This document shows positions 11,001-17,193 of a DNA stretch of 46,859 nucleotides, piece by piece. The translations under genes were made by a program, and so were the position numbers. The notes beneath the pieces are model-generated. The model worked only from the letters and a program-made list of their open reading frames with translations. It was not told the DNA's origin and searched no databases. The stretch is taken from IMG/VR virus record IMGVR_UViG_3300032731_000599, positions 1 through 46,859 of that record; one strand, written 5' to 3'. Position 1 is the stretch's first letter, and every line of letters starts with the position of its first letter. This DNA comes from a virus.

Positions 11001-12523
11001 TAGAAAGAGTAGCTAAAATTATGGGGACGACTATTCATAAAATACCAAATTATTCTCCTTTGATGTTGTCGTCTGATTTGAAAATATTACAGTTTGGCTC
11101 TTTATACGAGATACGAAGGAAAGACCCATACTTTAGTTCTATTAAAGAAAGAACTGGACCAACTGATTATAGATTCTATGAAAAAGACATGGGCAAAATA
11201 ATGAAAACTTGGCTTGATAATGCTGCCAGATTTATTGAGATGTCAGAGACAACAAATAAAATTAAATATCTTATTGAAAGCGACGATTTCAAAGCTTTGG
11301 TATCGCCTGATATTCACAAGAAGATAACAGATTGGTATGACTTTGTAGTCAATACTCCTGAAATAAAGGGGGGAGCTACAGTTTTAAGATGGTTGAGGGG
11401 AAGACAAGCTACCTTTATTTTAGGATTAAGATATACAGTTCCTGTTAAACAATTTCTTAATTTAATCGATTTATGGGATGTGGTTGGAACTATGGATATT
11501 TTAAAAGGTTTTAGAGAACTATATAAAAATAAGCAATTAGCTCAATATGTTAAAAATTCTCCAGCAGTTATTGAAAGAGATATGGTTGATATTACTATGA
11601 CAGGACTCAATGACGCTATGTTTGAATGGATGAAAAAACCGACAGTTTATACTGACCAAATGACAGCCAAATTATCTAAAATTATTTTAATGCGCAAATT
11701 GATAGAAAGACACATGGATCAAGGAGACAAAATGAATTATAAGTTATGGAAAAAAATTGACAGGTTTAGCAATGATATGGTAGATGGTGTTATGGGAGCT
11801 ATTTCAAAATCACAAACACCAACTCATTTTAGAACAGAAGCAGGCAAAAATTGGAATATGTTTATGTCGCAATTAACTGCTAAAGCTGGTTTTCATGTTC
11901 AAGATATATGGTTTCATCAAAACCCTGAAATGTGGGAAGAATTACCACAATCACACAGAAAAGCTATTCTTAAATCAATTACTTCTTTAATAATAATTGC
12001 TATGTTAGAAAATCTTATTACTAATTTAAGCTTTCCCGATGATCCTGAAGATATAGCAAAAGATACTTTGATATCTTTAATTGGAAACTTCCCAACATTA
12101 GGCGGAATAGCTTATTCGGTTCGATCAGGACAATCTTATTCTCCAATGCCAGTTCTTGGAAATGTTGTAAGAATATTTAAAGAATGGAGTTTAATAAATT
12201 CCTCTGTTAAAAGAGAGACAAAAGAAAAGCATCTCAAAGAGTTGGTCTGGTATGCTACTGGTTTGCTTGGAAATCCAAGGGCTCTTAAACTTTTTTACGA
12301 AGGAACAGCTGGTGCTATACGAGGCTATGTTGAAGTGGGTGGCAAGAAAATTTACTTAAGAGGCATAGAGAAGTGGCTTGCTCCTCTAAAGGGCAAGTAT
12401 GGATCACAAGCTGCTAAAGATGTCTTTAGAAAAGAACCTGCCGAATCTGCTTATAAAAAGGGTGGATCTGCTTATAAAGAAAGTGGATCTGCTTATAAAT
12501 CAAAAAGAAGAGCATATAAATAA
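5099..12523 (+). CDS. Giant polyvalent virion protein with ParB-like and Dam-type methylase regions
   Basis: At 2474 residues this is by far the largest gene. Around residues 930-985 it has a ParB/sulfiredoxin-like nuclease region (IPPIIINTKGNILNGHTRLQ). From about residue 1345 it carries a D12-class N6-adenine methylase: motif-X-like FGLLGNKL, an AdoMet-binding-like VEVYGGAFTL near 1375, and the catalytic DPPY at 1604-1607. Helical regions follow, with hydrophobic stretches near the end (ITSLIIIAMLENL) and a basic tail of SAYK repeats. This multi-domain architecture matches the polyvalent proteins that phages inject with their DNA to counter host defence. Inference: packaged and ejected; the methylase may protect incoming DNA. 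The spacing between methylase motifs is longer than usual, so activity is uncertain. Confidence 0.75.
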   Translation: MNRVPAFPLDSGNKPAIFPKANIETNKKVTVDPVSGMPVKEDIRLGSDKVVSIPKSKSQTVSGVSFDTKTQGQVVKDVTLENDKIQSNLPKSKLRVPEFTIAEPPKPVTISEGFKEPMKWLESLETKETEQRDLRQQAKLGKDYDKFLDLRLDPTNKPGSHFNPYDYSPGGVLETYTNLKDGIEEGTADLRNKIDNGFESVTRPQDNFGPNPTIGELGVWATDPEWEYRVSEIYNSLMKADTTINSHSQGLDFDGLTIAIWTQEGFLKPSAKKEAYDLLKGIRGGKLRTPDFTNVQKAIKTPYDLETGTPSKLLESREGGEISPSKPMAQRIAKDQFIKESIGNTIKSLEQSIKEAIKKEPKGEKIETKQYGLLGPMVQGKVEPLLAIGAQKEKRNEIANLKIAKKFNEDFLKQLKEEKGHFFVEFVEEMVGEMDRIMLEPEKLLPFAGTAFKFEDLMEGIYVADKVKNGEELTDVDKSYLEKFKAVGLPIERGAGAMLANIMTQMPTYAMEFSALRGLVAKPVQMAFGKQVVKYGALGRSVAKWTGVEAQAIVFSTIKLPTAVAEEYIPYRKELSHPLFNDFYKELGEFNLLKTIGEQFAVNALEVITEYAGDLVQKPVTLMGRAILAKFFHKTGFKMTNMALSKFKKGIGWNDPFFEVFEEELNEKLQANLLGKPYDNPFTTTEGFTRLWVETLGFSIMGKAMQAPMAAQVAGKKIYEAGKPIAEKGIETGKAVFKAIKEDKGAFIKPYEFVPGKKKEAAEKPVVKELVKDLDKRAVELFIKRQGKETYESKDIGTTLERIAQKAEEYDPVFLEQHPEIKGHDITVYHDPIAGEDLAVIDDTTNKIVEILDKELATIAKPKELQPLAEEAKKYKSAEEFVKKALPQILNSANLADAGKKYRFYDYSLETKEIKNLRPTEKISLKDEGIKEYETKIKAGEIIPPIIINTKGNILNGHTRLQAYKNLGIKDISVLTAEQENKYDTARIINLTKQQLTDIYNQTAKEVKPVKPTLKQKLEDALIKPSLESSKAVKEAKPLVKRIESIAEISKTPITPKLQTKLETLGIAEDNAKNLLAEGEYKTYVEGWSEKCFPKDIDDSERFAYAEKETPKIAKEHIPKGFEIVESGYIDSDVGDNPWGATYAIYKETKLSTEAKIETKALPEITSTNEESLTPEEQQVILEEEYKKTTFEDIDYEDIFYPETDKENNYQTFKAIFSKPGVSLMKEKLSSGDADSFITALKNNKSIKADALEVKMAVQKYLGNLLYSQDASNNEIFDQFRGRLETEDPGLLYGRKIARQLGLKGMVSAEAVKTRDTKEVKSLPQRLKDITTFVILPAIKQKARLFGLLGNKLTSIPVFREVFDKWAKSGVETIVEVYGGAFTLVPHSLDKAVDSGLKNFYSNIWDVEKFKIIKEIKNNRINSVKASYERSIRSLDDAIIARAQKAEGSSVIKTIEAFKAKFPDKIVGSVEWYTYIRNETPVGARVMTLKDEYNAWREVLQGAINDVYVTKIKTLDEATMKAYINRIGVYNDKGQKFIGNKGFRMIAGAIYNKQGIFNALDTINDSFKLLKKKGVNVKLFNRDGAELTNFLKFKDNSKVGWVFDPPYTKTAKTYKNLKNVKNFLTGESFIDSHSAAFNGKSKVALTNDVAKEWIDPLMNKMSESTIFAYKEGSTPTSLILSEDMTGDMLDMIERRKKVGATGAEKFVNSFTQSVIDIENKVVKKYRTPALTKEMSEKFGNIIPDDQFYNYEVLWANDKLTKQKGNVDTIISVLSNSGVRQEIIDMLKVNDVYLKDMVKFKREKTKIVSTAISKKVISYIKNTSNIKNHDEVEIKKWFTGMKNTAKWAVAGYEVPMRFFKRLGEGFSKMINQPIRESERAAVKKADWIKIQLPSWFRTPKARLNSAEIIEREGLKILKRKERIRINAYFMSKQGVKNIPKELLEIPLTKREGRGYDELVELFDILYPEVERVAKIMGTTIHKIPNYSPLMLSSDLKILQFGSLYEIRRKDPYFSSIKERTGPTDYRFYEKDMGKIMKTWLDNAARFIEMSETTNKIKYLIESDDFKALVSPDIHKKITDWYDFVVNTPEIKGGATVLRWLRGRQATFILGLRYTVPVKQFLNLIDLWDVVGTMDILKGFRELYKNKQLAQYVKNSPAVIERDMVDITMTGLNDAMFEWMKKPTVYTDQMTAKLSKIILMRKLIERHMDQGDKMNYKLWKKIDRFSNDMVDGVMGAISKSQTPTHFRTEAGKNWNMFMSQLTAKAGFHVQDIWFHQNPEMWEELPQSHRKAILKSITSLIIIAMLENLITNLSFPDDPEDIAKDTLISLIGNFPTLGGIAYSVRSGQSYSPMPVLGNVVRIFKEWSLINSSVKRETKEKHLKELVWYATGLLGNPRALKLFYEGTAGAIRGYVEVGGKKIYLRGIEKWLAPLKGKYGSQAAKDVFRKEPAESAYKKGGSAYKESGSAYKSKRRAYK

Positions 12524-12553
12524 AAAATATGCTGAGGAGCACATAAAATAGGG

Positions 12554-12576
12554 GTAGCTTAAAAATTAAAAGCTAC
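12554..12576 (+). other. Hairpin after the polyvalent-protein gene
   Basis: A perfect 7-bp stem (GTAGCTT / AAGCTAC) encloses a 9-nt A-rich loop, 30 bp after the stop of the giant gene and 40 bp before the HNH gene. No run of T follows directly, so it is not a standard intrinsic terminator. It may mark the edge of the inserted endonuclease cassette or stabilise the upstream mRNA end. Confidence 0.5.
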
Positions 12577-12614
12577 GGGTTGACTATATGTAGTTTTTAA
12601 GGCAAGCTATAGCT

Positions 12615-13085
12615 ATGAAATCAGTTAAATTTACATTCAATAAAATTTCAAGCAAACATCCATATTGGTCATCCTATACTTGTTTTATGGAAACTATTCG
12701 AGATAAAAAATATTCAATTACAACAAATATACAGTGGTTTTATCGATTAGTTAATCAGAATGATTATTCTAAAAAAGAAAGAATGCAAATCTCTAATTGG
12801 ATTCGTGGCAAGCCTCCTTGTGGACCTAAATATATCTATTCTTATTCTAAAAATAGACTCGTCGGAACTGGGATATCAAATAAAGAATATAATTTATGGA
12901 AAAATCGTGTCTTTGAAAGAGATAAACACAAATGTAGGATTTGTTCAGAAACTAATTTGTTGTTTGTCCATCATATAAAAAGCTTTAAAAGATATCCTAA
13001 TTTACGAATTAATATAGATAATGGTATTATACTTTGTTATGATTGTCATCAAAAGGTTCATCGTGGAGAAATTATATTAAAATAG
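12615..13085 (+). CDS. HNH endonuclease (free-standing homing type)
   Basis: This is a 156-residue protein with a C-terminal HNH nuclease: the zinc knuckle pairs are CRIC and CYDC, with the catalytic FVHHIKSF and the closing CHQKVH at about residues 110-150. The N-terminal half is basic, Ser/Tyr/Trp-rich and probably binds DNA. It stands between the giant virion gene and the lysin with a gap on each side and no visible ribosome-binding site, typical of a mobile endonuclease inserted between late genes. I see no intron, since the upstream gene ends naturally. A packaging-associated HNH is less likely because it is far from the terminase. Confidence 0.85.
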   Translation: MKSVKFTFNKISSKHPYWSSYTCFMETIRDKKYSITTNIQWFYRLVNQNDYSKKERMQISNWIRGKPPCGPKYIYSYSKNRLVGTGISNKEYNLWKNRVFERDKHKCRICSETNLLFVHHIKSFKRYPNLRINIDNGIILCYDCHQKVHRGEIILK

Positions 13086-13212
13086 GGCACACCTTTCGTT
13101 TTAAGCGATTCAAATTCAATAGAGGTGTTATCATTCGTTTTAATGCTCAAAACCTTTGTATCATTCTCTAAACTCCACTGACGAGCTATTTAATTAACTA
13201 AACTAAAACATT

Positions 13213-13827
13213 ATGTTAAAGAAAGTAATTTATCTTAATCCCGGGCATTTCAATCAAGACCCAGGAGCATCTGGCAACGGGCTAATAGAAAGAGACGAAA
13301 CTATTAAAATTGCTGAATTATTAGTGCCTAAATTAAGAGAATATTTTGAAGTTCATATTTGCTCTAATGACAAAAACTTACAAGCATCCGTTAAGTGGGT
13401 AAATAGTTTAGCCAAGAGCTTAAATAGTGGACTTGCCTTGAGTCTACATTTGAATTCTATGGGAGGAACGGGGGCAGAATGTTTTTATTATGATTGGTCT
13501 ATTAAAGGAAGGTCAATGGCTAAGAAATTGATAGCAAAATATTGTGAAATTACTGGAATAAAGACAAGGGGAGCAAAACCAGATAGGCAATCTGTCAATA
13601 AATATCTCTGGTGGGTGAAAAAAACGAACCCTTGGGCTTTATTATTAGAGATGTGCTTTATTGATAATAAAGCGGATACTGATTACTTTCGGAATAATAG
13701 AGAACAAGTTGCAGAAGGAATTTATCGGGGTGTCTTAGCAATCTATAATATAAAAGAAAAAGTTGAAATAAAAAAAAAGATTATTCAAAATCTAAGAGAA
13801 GCAGAAAGATTATTAGCTTTTACATAA
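13213..13827 (+). CDS. N-acetylmuramoyl-L-alanine amidase (endolysin)
   Basis: This 204-residue enzyme of the Amidase_3 family cleaves the bond between muramic acid and the peptide stem of peptidoglycan. The zinc and catalytic residues are in place: NPGH near the N-terminus, the Glu in LIERDE, the second His in LSLHLNS, and the catalytic Glu in LLLEMCFIDN. There is no signal peptide or cell-wall-binding domain, only a short basic tail, so it needs a holin to reach the wall; candidates are at 42248-43119. It is the last gene of the late rightward block. Confidence 0.9.
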   Translation: MLKKVIYLNPGHFNQDPGASGNGLIERDETIKIAELLVPKLREYFEVHICSNDKNLQASVKWVNSLAKSLNSGLALSLHLNSMGGTGAECFYYDWSIKGRSMAKKLIAKYCEITGIKTRGAKPDRQSVNKYLWWVKKTNPWALLLEMCFIDNKADTDYFRNNREQVAEGIYRGVLAIYNIKEKVEIKKKIIQNLREAERLLAFT

Positions 13828-13961
13828 AATAATTTGGTGTGTGCATTTCATTTCTTGACCTTTTTGAAATGCGGGATTGAAACTTTGCCTTTATTATATT
13901 GTTAATATAACTCAATTGGTGAGCGAGATTAAGGCACTATTTTAGCTGTGCATAACTTGCC

Positions 13962-13989
13962 TTGCTTTTTTCATAAAATCTGCTATGGT
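13962..13989 (+). promoter_or_regulatory. Sigma-70-like promoter for the early block
   Basis: TTGCTT at 13962-13967 and TATGGT at 13984-13989 are separated by 16 bp, and the -10 is preceded by TGC (extended -10). The predicted start of transcription is near 13996, where the ATG of a 42-codon frame lies, so the message may be leaderless. The stretch 13828-13961 upstream holds no gene that I can support. Confidence 0.6.
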
Positions 13990-13995
13990 TAGTTT

Positions 13996-14124
13996 ATGTC
14001 AAAACCAAAATACAAACAAATAATCCATACAGAGAAACCAGCGAGCATTTTTTGCTCACGGCTGTTTGTAACCGGGGTTTCTGGTTTCTCTCTATGGGTT
14101 ATTTTTATTTTATGGCTAAACTAA
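13996..14124 (+). CDS. 42-aa putative membrane leader peptide (paralogue of 15241-15369)
   Basis: This is a 42-residue frame directly below the promoter, beginning MSKPKYKQIIHTEKP and ending in a hydrophobic segment (residues about 24-41). It has the same length as the frame at 15241, the same EKP at residues 13-15, and similar DNA in its first 50 bases. Its end overlaps the start of the next gene by 13 bp, which suggests translational coupling. It may be a small membrane protein or a regulatory leader peptide. Part of the similarity could be due to RNA structure (14025-14097) rather than protein. Confidence 0.45.
   Translation: MSKPKYKQIIHTEKPASIFCSRLFVTGVSGFSLWVIFILWLN
14025..14097 (+). 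promoter_or_regulatory. Long inverted repeat in the early leader
   Basis: Arms at 14025-14041 and 14081-14097 pair over 16 of 17 positions (core AGAGAAACCAG / CTGGTTTCTCT). Inside is a 5-bp hairpin GAGCA-TTTTT-TGCTC. The right arm includes the ATG at 14094, so the structure could hide that codon and favour the start at 14112. Similar arms occur at 15273-15354 and 19608-19683. Confidence 0.6.
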
Positions 14125-14834
14125 AAATTAAGAACAAATATGGCATAGCTCCAAATAAATTGATTAATAATGAAAAAGTATCTTTACGCGCTAAAGGGCT
14201 ATATGTTTTCCTACAATCAAAGCCAGATAACTGGAGTTTTTCTGTCGCCAGAATTGCATCACAAACAAAAGAAGGCAAAGCAGCTATCCAAGAGGCTATA
14301 AAAGAGCTAGAAGCCATAAAACTCTTAAGTAGAAAAGCAAGAAAAGACAAACTTGGAAAATGGATTGGCTTTGACTACACCTTATATGGCGACCCGTTTA
14401 CCGATTACCCGTTGACGGCTTACCCGTCAGCCGTTTCTCCGTCGACGGCTTACCCGTTGACGGAAAACCACGTCACCCTTAGTAAGAAAGACATTAGTAA
14501 GAAAGATACTAGTAAGAAGGACATTAGTAAAAAAGAATTAGTAATTAGGAAATCAAAGATTTCGGATCAAATAAATAAGGTTTTTGATATTTTCCTTAAA
14601 GGGATAAATCCAACTATAAATTTCGGGCACAAGACTAATCGGAAGGCGGCGGAAAATCTGATTAAAAAAATGGGTCTTGAGAAAACTATCCGAACAGTTG
14701 AATATGCTATTTCAATTCAAGGGGAGAGATATGCACCGGTGATTACGACCCCATATCAACTATGCAGTAAGTTGGGAGATTTAATGGTTTATTATAAAAA
14801 GGATAATCAAAATAATATTGTAATAGCTAAATGA
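14112..14834 (+). CDS. Replication-initiator-like protein with winged-helix N-terminus
   Basis: This 240-residue protein starts MAKLKIKNKYGIAP. An upstream in-frame ATG at 14094 lies inside the leader stem, so 14112 is preferred. The N-terminal 90 residues (RAKGLYVFLQSKPDNWSFS, then IASQTKEGKAAIQEAIKEL) resemble the helix-turn-helix domain of phage and plasmid replication or regulatory proteins. A Pro/Thr-rich linker with repeated SKKDISKKD follows. The C-terminal 75 residues resemble the tail region of DnaD-like replication proteins. It is the first sizeable gene of the early block, and no polymerase or helicase is encoded. Role in replication start is inferred. Confidence 0.65.
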   Translation: MAKLKIKNKYGIAPNKLINNEKVSLRAKGLYVFLQSKPDNWSFSVARIASQTKEGKAAIQEAIKELEAIKLLSRKARKDKLGKWIGFDYTLYGDPFTDYPLTAYPSAVSPSTAYPLTENHVTLSKKDISKKDTSKKDISKKELVIRKSKISDQINKVFDIFLKGINPTINFGHKTNRKAAENLIKKMGLEKTIRTVEYAISIQGERYAPVITTPYQLCSKLGDLMVYYKKDNQNNIVIAK

Positions 14835-14840
14835 AATTTT

Positions 14841-15185
14841 ATGTACATTGCATTTTATAACGCACAATCACAATTTGAAATTACTGAAAGTGAATTTCAA
14901 CAAGCTATGGTGGCTTGGAACAAAGGTCAAGGCATTTTCATTCCTCGCCTTAATGTTTTTTTAAGTAAGAATGTTATATGGGCAGGGCAAAAGCCAAGCG
15001 ATCCGAATAAAGGATATGCGAGAGAGGATAATCGTCCAGTATTCAAAAAGTTCGGAGAATGGCGATTTGTAGAGTGTCCTGAGCTTGCTCCTGACTTAAC
15101 TTTTTATAAAAGCTTAGCACAAGATAACGTTATGCCTGAATCAGAAAAACGTTTAATAGAAAGCGAAAAGCCAAACAGTGCATAA
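14841..15185 (+). CDS. Hypothetical early protein, 114 aa
   Basis: No family is recognised. The sequence is compact and globular-looking, begins MYIAFYNAQSQFEITE and contains several aromatic residues. It has no membrane segment or metal-binding cluster. It follows the initiator-like gene after 6 bp, so the two probably share a transcript, and it ends just before the next promoter at 15190. Confidence 0.65.
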   Translation: MYIAFYNAQSQFEITESEFQQAMVAWNKGQGIFIPRLNVFLSKNVIWAGQKPSDPNKGYAREDNRPVFKKFGEWRFVECPELAPDLTFYKSLAQDNVMPESEKRLIESEKPNSA

Positions 15186-15189
15186 GTGC

Positions 15190-15218
15190 TTGACAAGATT
15201 GTTTTTTTATGCTATGCT
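15190..15218 (+). promoter_or_regulatory. Consensus sigma-70 promoter (second early promoter)
   Basis: A perfect -35 TTGACA (15190-15195) is followed after 17 bp by TATGCT (15213-15218), with an extended TGC before the -10. Transcription should begin near 15225, about 16 bp before the ATG of the 42-codon frame. It is one of the two best promoters in the window. Confidence 0.75.
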
Positions 15219-15240
15219 ATTTACAGGTAATAAAATATTT

Positions 15241-15369
15241 ATGTTCAAAATCCAAATACAAAAAGAAGATTATATAGAGAAACCCATTAGGCTTTTAAAT
15301 TCTTATTTTAGAGCCATAGTTGCTCGACTATGTTTTGGTGGGTTTTTCTGTATAGTCTTTTTTATATGA
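15241..15369 (+). CDS. 42-aa putative membrane leader peptide (paralogue of 13996-14124)
   Basis: This 42-residue frame starts MFKIQIQKEDYIEKP and ends in a hydrophobic GFFCIVFFI. A longer frame from 15178 would start upstream of the promoter, so 15241 is preferred. The stop overlaps the next start as ATGA (15366-15369), a classic sign of translational coupling. It shares length, EKP position and upstream DNA with the peptide at 13996, so the two promoter-leader cassettes look homologous. Confidence 0.5.
   Translation: MFKIQIQKEDYIEKPIRLLNSYFRAIVARLCFGGFFCIVFFI
15273..15354 (+). promoter_or_regulatory. Inverted repeat in the second early leader
   Basis: Arms at 15273-15286 and 15339-15354 pair (TATAGAGAAACCCA with TGGGTTTTTCTGTATA, with a small bulge). 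An inner perfect hairpin CATAGT-TGCTCG-ACTATG occupies 15315-15332. The layout resembles the leader at 14025-14097: similar outer arms around an inner hairpin that contains TGCTC. Confidence 0.55.
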
Positions 15370-15692
15370 TTTACAAACAACCAATTTTTATTACAACCCC
15401 AAAAGGCAAAGAAGTTTTGCATGGCTATTGGGGAGAATACGAAGGTCATCCTTGTTTCATAAGAAAGGTATCTGAGAGCGATAAAATGACGATTTTTAAT
15501 GCTTGGAGCATTAATCCGGAAGTATTAGAAAAGATTAAAGAAAAAGTAGATGGCTTAGTATACGTGCAAGGAACCACTTTATTTACTATTAATATAAGCA
15601 ATGCTATTGAGTATGGCTTTGAAAAGGAATTTGCAGAAGGAAAAACCGTATATATACCAATTAAACATTGGCATAAACGAGAAAGGTTATGA
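15366..15692 (+). CDS. Hypothetical early protein, 108 aa
   Basis: The start at 15366 overlaps the stop of the leader peptide (ATGA). An upstream in-frame ATG at 15330 lies inside the leader structure and is less likely. The protein begins MIYKQPIFITTPKGKEVLHG and looks like a small beta-rich fold. No family is recognised. It ends in ATGA overlap with the next small gene, so translation is probably coupled through the group 15241-16086. Confidence 0.65.
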   Translation: MIYKQPIFITTPKGKEVLHGYWGEYEGHPCFIRKVSESDKMTIFNAWSINPEVLEKIKEKVDGLVYVQGTTLFTINISNAIEYGFEKEFAEGKTVYIPIKHWHKRERL

Positions 15693-15820
15693 AATTACCA
15701 CCACATAAAACTTCAAAAGAAATAAGAACCCTTATTATTTGGGCTATGTCTGAAATTAATAAATATAAAGATTTTATTAAGGTATGCGAAAAACAAATTA
15801 AAAATAATAAAAAATTATGA
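15689..15820 (+). CDS. Small basic protein, 43 aa
   Basis: This 43-residue Lys-rich peptide begins MKLPPHKTSKEIRTLII. Both ends overlap neighbours by ATGA (15689-15692 and 15817-15820), which is good evidence that it is translated. Function unknown. Basic charge allows nucleic-acid binding but nothing more specific can be said. Confidence 0.6.
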   Translation: MKLPPHKTSKEIRTLIIWAMSEINKYKDFIKVCEKQIKNNKKL

Positions 15821-16086
15821 AAACAGAATCATTAGCTCAACACGCACAAACCGCTAAGAACGAAGCATCACAAGAGGATGCTAAACTAGAACACGACAGA
15901 GAAAAGCAAGAGGTTCAAGCATTTTGCGATGTAGCTCGAGCACAAGGCTGTGGCTTTATTGCTGATTTATTTGAAACATTTGCTGGTCTTAAAGGGGCTT
16001 ATAGAGAGGAAGATGTAGATAAAGAGAGGCGAATATTGCGTGATCAGATTAAAATATGCGAAAATAGGCTTAATAAATTAAAATAG
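15817..16086 (+). CDS. Hypothetical helical protein, 89 aa
   Basis: The protein is Glu/Lys/Gln-rich and almost entirely helical. It contains a conserved-looking centre (FCDVARAQGCGFIADLFETF) with two Cys, then a C-terminal coiled coil (DKERRILRDQIKICENRL). Its start overlaps the preceding stop. No family is recognised. Confidence 0.65.
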   Translation: MKTESLAQHAQTAKNEASQEDAKLEHDREKQEVQAFCDVARAQGCGFIADLFETFAGLKGAYREEDVDKERRILRDQIKICENRLNKLK

Positions 16087-16089
16087 CTT

Positions 16090-16440
16090 ATGACTAATGA
16101 AGAGATATTACAAAAAGCAATAGATAAAGCTATTAAAAATGGATTAAAAGAGAGGGATTTAAGAAGATTTTTAGATATAGATGAGTCTTGGGACTTTGCT
16201 ATATTTAAAAAATTACATTATTCTATTATCTTTTCTCACGATTTTGCTAAATGTTTTTGGGGAGAATATAGTGTTTGTGGAAGTTGTGGAGAAAAATGGG
16301 AAGAAGCTTGCTGGTGTGATAGAGCAGATGTTGCTTGCATAGGCGAGATAAAAAATTGGCAATATCACTTACAGCAATTGGTTATATTAACAGATGATGA
16401 AAAGTTTAAATATTTAGAGAAGTATTTATGGACAAAATAG
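16090..16440 (+). CDS. Cys-rich putative zinc-binding protein, 116 aa
   Basis: Residues about 55-80 hold a cluster of cysteines (CFWGEYSVCGSCGEKWEEAC, then CWCDRADVAC) that could bind one or two zinc ions. The rest is helical with a short repeat of Lys/Asp. It follows its neighbour by 3 bp and overlaps the next gene by 13 bp. Function unknown; small zinc proteins are common in early phage regions. Confidence 0.65.
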   Translation: MTNEEILQKAIDKAIKNGLKERDLRRFLDIDESWDFAIFKKLHYSIIFSHDFAKCFWGEYSVCGSCGEKWEEACWCDRADVACIGEIKNWQYHLQQLVILTDDEKFKYLEKYLWTK

Positions 16441-16646
16441 AAGGCTTAGCTAAATTTATTAAGGTAAACTTGAAGGCAATAGAGGGTCGTGAAAGGGGAG
16501 ATGCTAATTTAATATGGGCTGAAGAACACGAGGATGATTGTCCAATAGTTTGGGACAAGGGTGGCATAGAAGAATTTTATATTCACATAGCAAAAGATAT
16601 AATAAAATTTTTGGATAAAGGTCAAATAGCTAATAAATTAAACTAA
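16428..16646 (+). CDS. Small acidic protein, 72 aa
   Basis: This 72-residue acidic protein (MDKIEGLAKFIKVNLKAI) overlaps the end of the preceding gene by 13 bp. The middle has a run of acidic residues and a Trp-Asp-Lys-Gly turn. The type resembles small unknown proteins of early phage blocks. No function is assigned. Confidence 0.6.
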   Translation: MDKIEGLAKFIKVNLKAIEGRERGDANLIWAEEHEDDCPIVWDKGGIEEFYIHIAKDIIKFLDKGQIANKLN

Positions 16647-16656
16647 ATGAGTTTTT

Positions 16657-17130
16657 ATGGAAAATCAAGTATGCCCACAATGTGGTTCGCCATTAAAGTT
16701 AGTTCCTGCTGGAGTTAGTAAAGCTGGTAAAAATTATCCAGCATTCTGGTCTTGCACAAACAGGGATTGCAAATATACTTTCAATACACCAACAGTTACT
16801 ACAAGACCAGCTTATGCTCCTCCTGTTCCAGCTCCAAATCCTTATCCAACAGCTCCTGTTCCACCTGTTGCGCCCGTTGCCAATTCTGGCAACCGAGAGG
16901 ATAGCATCAACTGGCTAAACGCAAAGAATAATGCTTGCTTACTGATCGCACACCATCCAAAATTTGCGAAGGTAAACGAAGACATTAAGATTACTATTGA
17001 AAACCTTACCTATTTTCTGCACAAGACAACATTAGTAAGTGTTTCTAAGAAGCTAGCTCCTGATCCAACTCCACCGCCACCATCTCCGCCAGATAATTCT
17101 GACATTGATAATTCAGAAATTCCTTTCTGA
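16657..17130 (+). CDS. Zinc-ribbon protein with SSB-like C-terminal tip
   Basis: This 157-residue protein has a topoisomerase-type zinc ribbon at residues about 6-40 (CPQCG ... CTNRDC). A Pro-rich linker follows (residues about 46-80), then a short helical domain of about 55 residues. A disordered Pro/Asp tail ends DNSDIDNSEIPF. The last residues match the acidic DxxIPF tip by which bacterial single-strand-binding proteins recruit repair and replication enzymes. There is no OB fold. Inference: a phage-encoded adaptor that binds DNA through the ribbon and attracts host SSB partners. It sits within the replication region of the early block, which fits that role. Confidence 0.65.
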   Translation: MENQVCPQCGSPLKLVPAGVSKAGKNYPAFWSCTNRDCKYTFNTPTVTTRPAYAPPVPAPNPYPTAPVPPVAPVANSGNREDSINWLNAKNNACLLIAHHPKFAKVNEDIKITIENLTYFLHKTTLVSVSKKLAPDPTPPPPSPPDNSDIDNSEIPF

Positions 17131-17148
17131 TCGTTTTGGCTCTTTATT

Positions 17149-17173
17149 CTGCTCACAAGCATTTTGTGGGCAG
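17149..17173 (+). other. Intergenic hairpin
   Basis: A 10-bp stem with one G-T pair (CTGCTCACAA / TTGTGGGCAG) and a 5-nt loop lies between the zinc-ribbon gene and the next small gene. A T-rich stretch does not follow, so it is more likely an mRNA stabiliser or processing site than a terminator. Confidence 0.5.
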
Positions 17174-17193
17174 TGCTAAGGAACTAATAATCT

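Noticed and set aside
12524-12614. Group I intron around the HNH gene
   Set aside because: The upstream gene ends with a natural repeat-rich tail and the downstream amidase has its own complete start, so no interrupted exon is present.
13179-13186. CTGACGAG resembling the hammerhead ribozyme core
   Set aside because: No GAAA core partner or flanking stems at the right distance were found.
15178-15240. Upstream extension of the 42-residue peptide frame
   Set aside because: It would begin before the consensus promoter at 15190-15218, so the ATG at 15241 is the more likely start.
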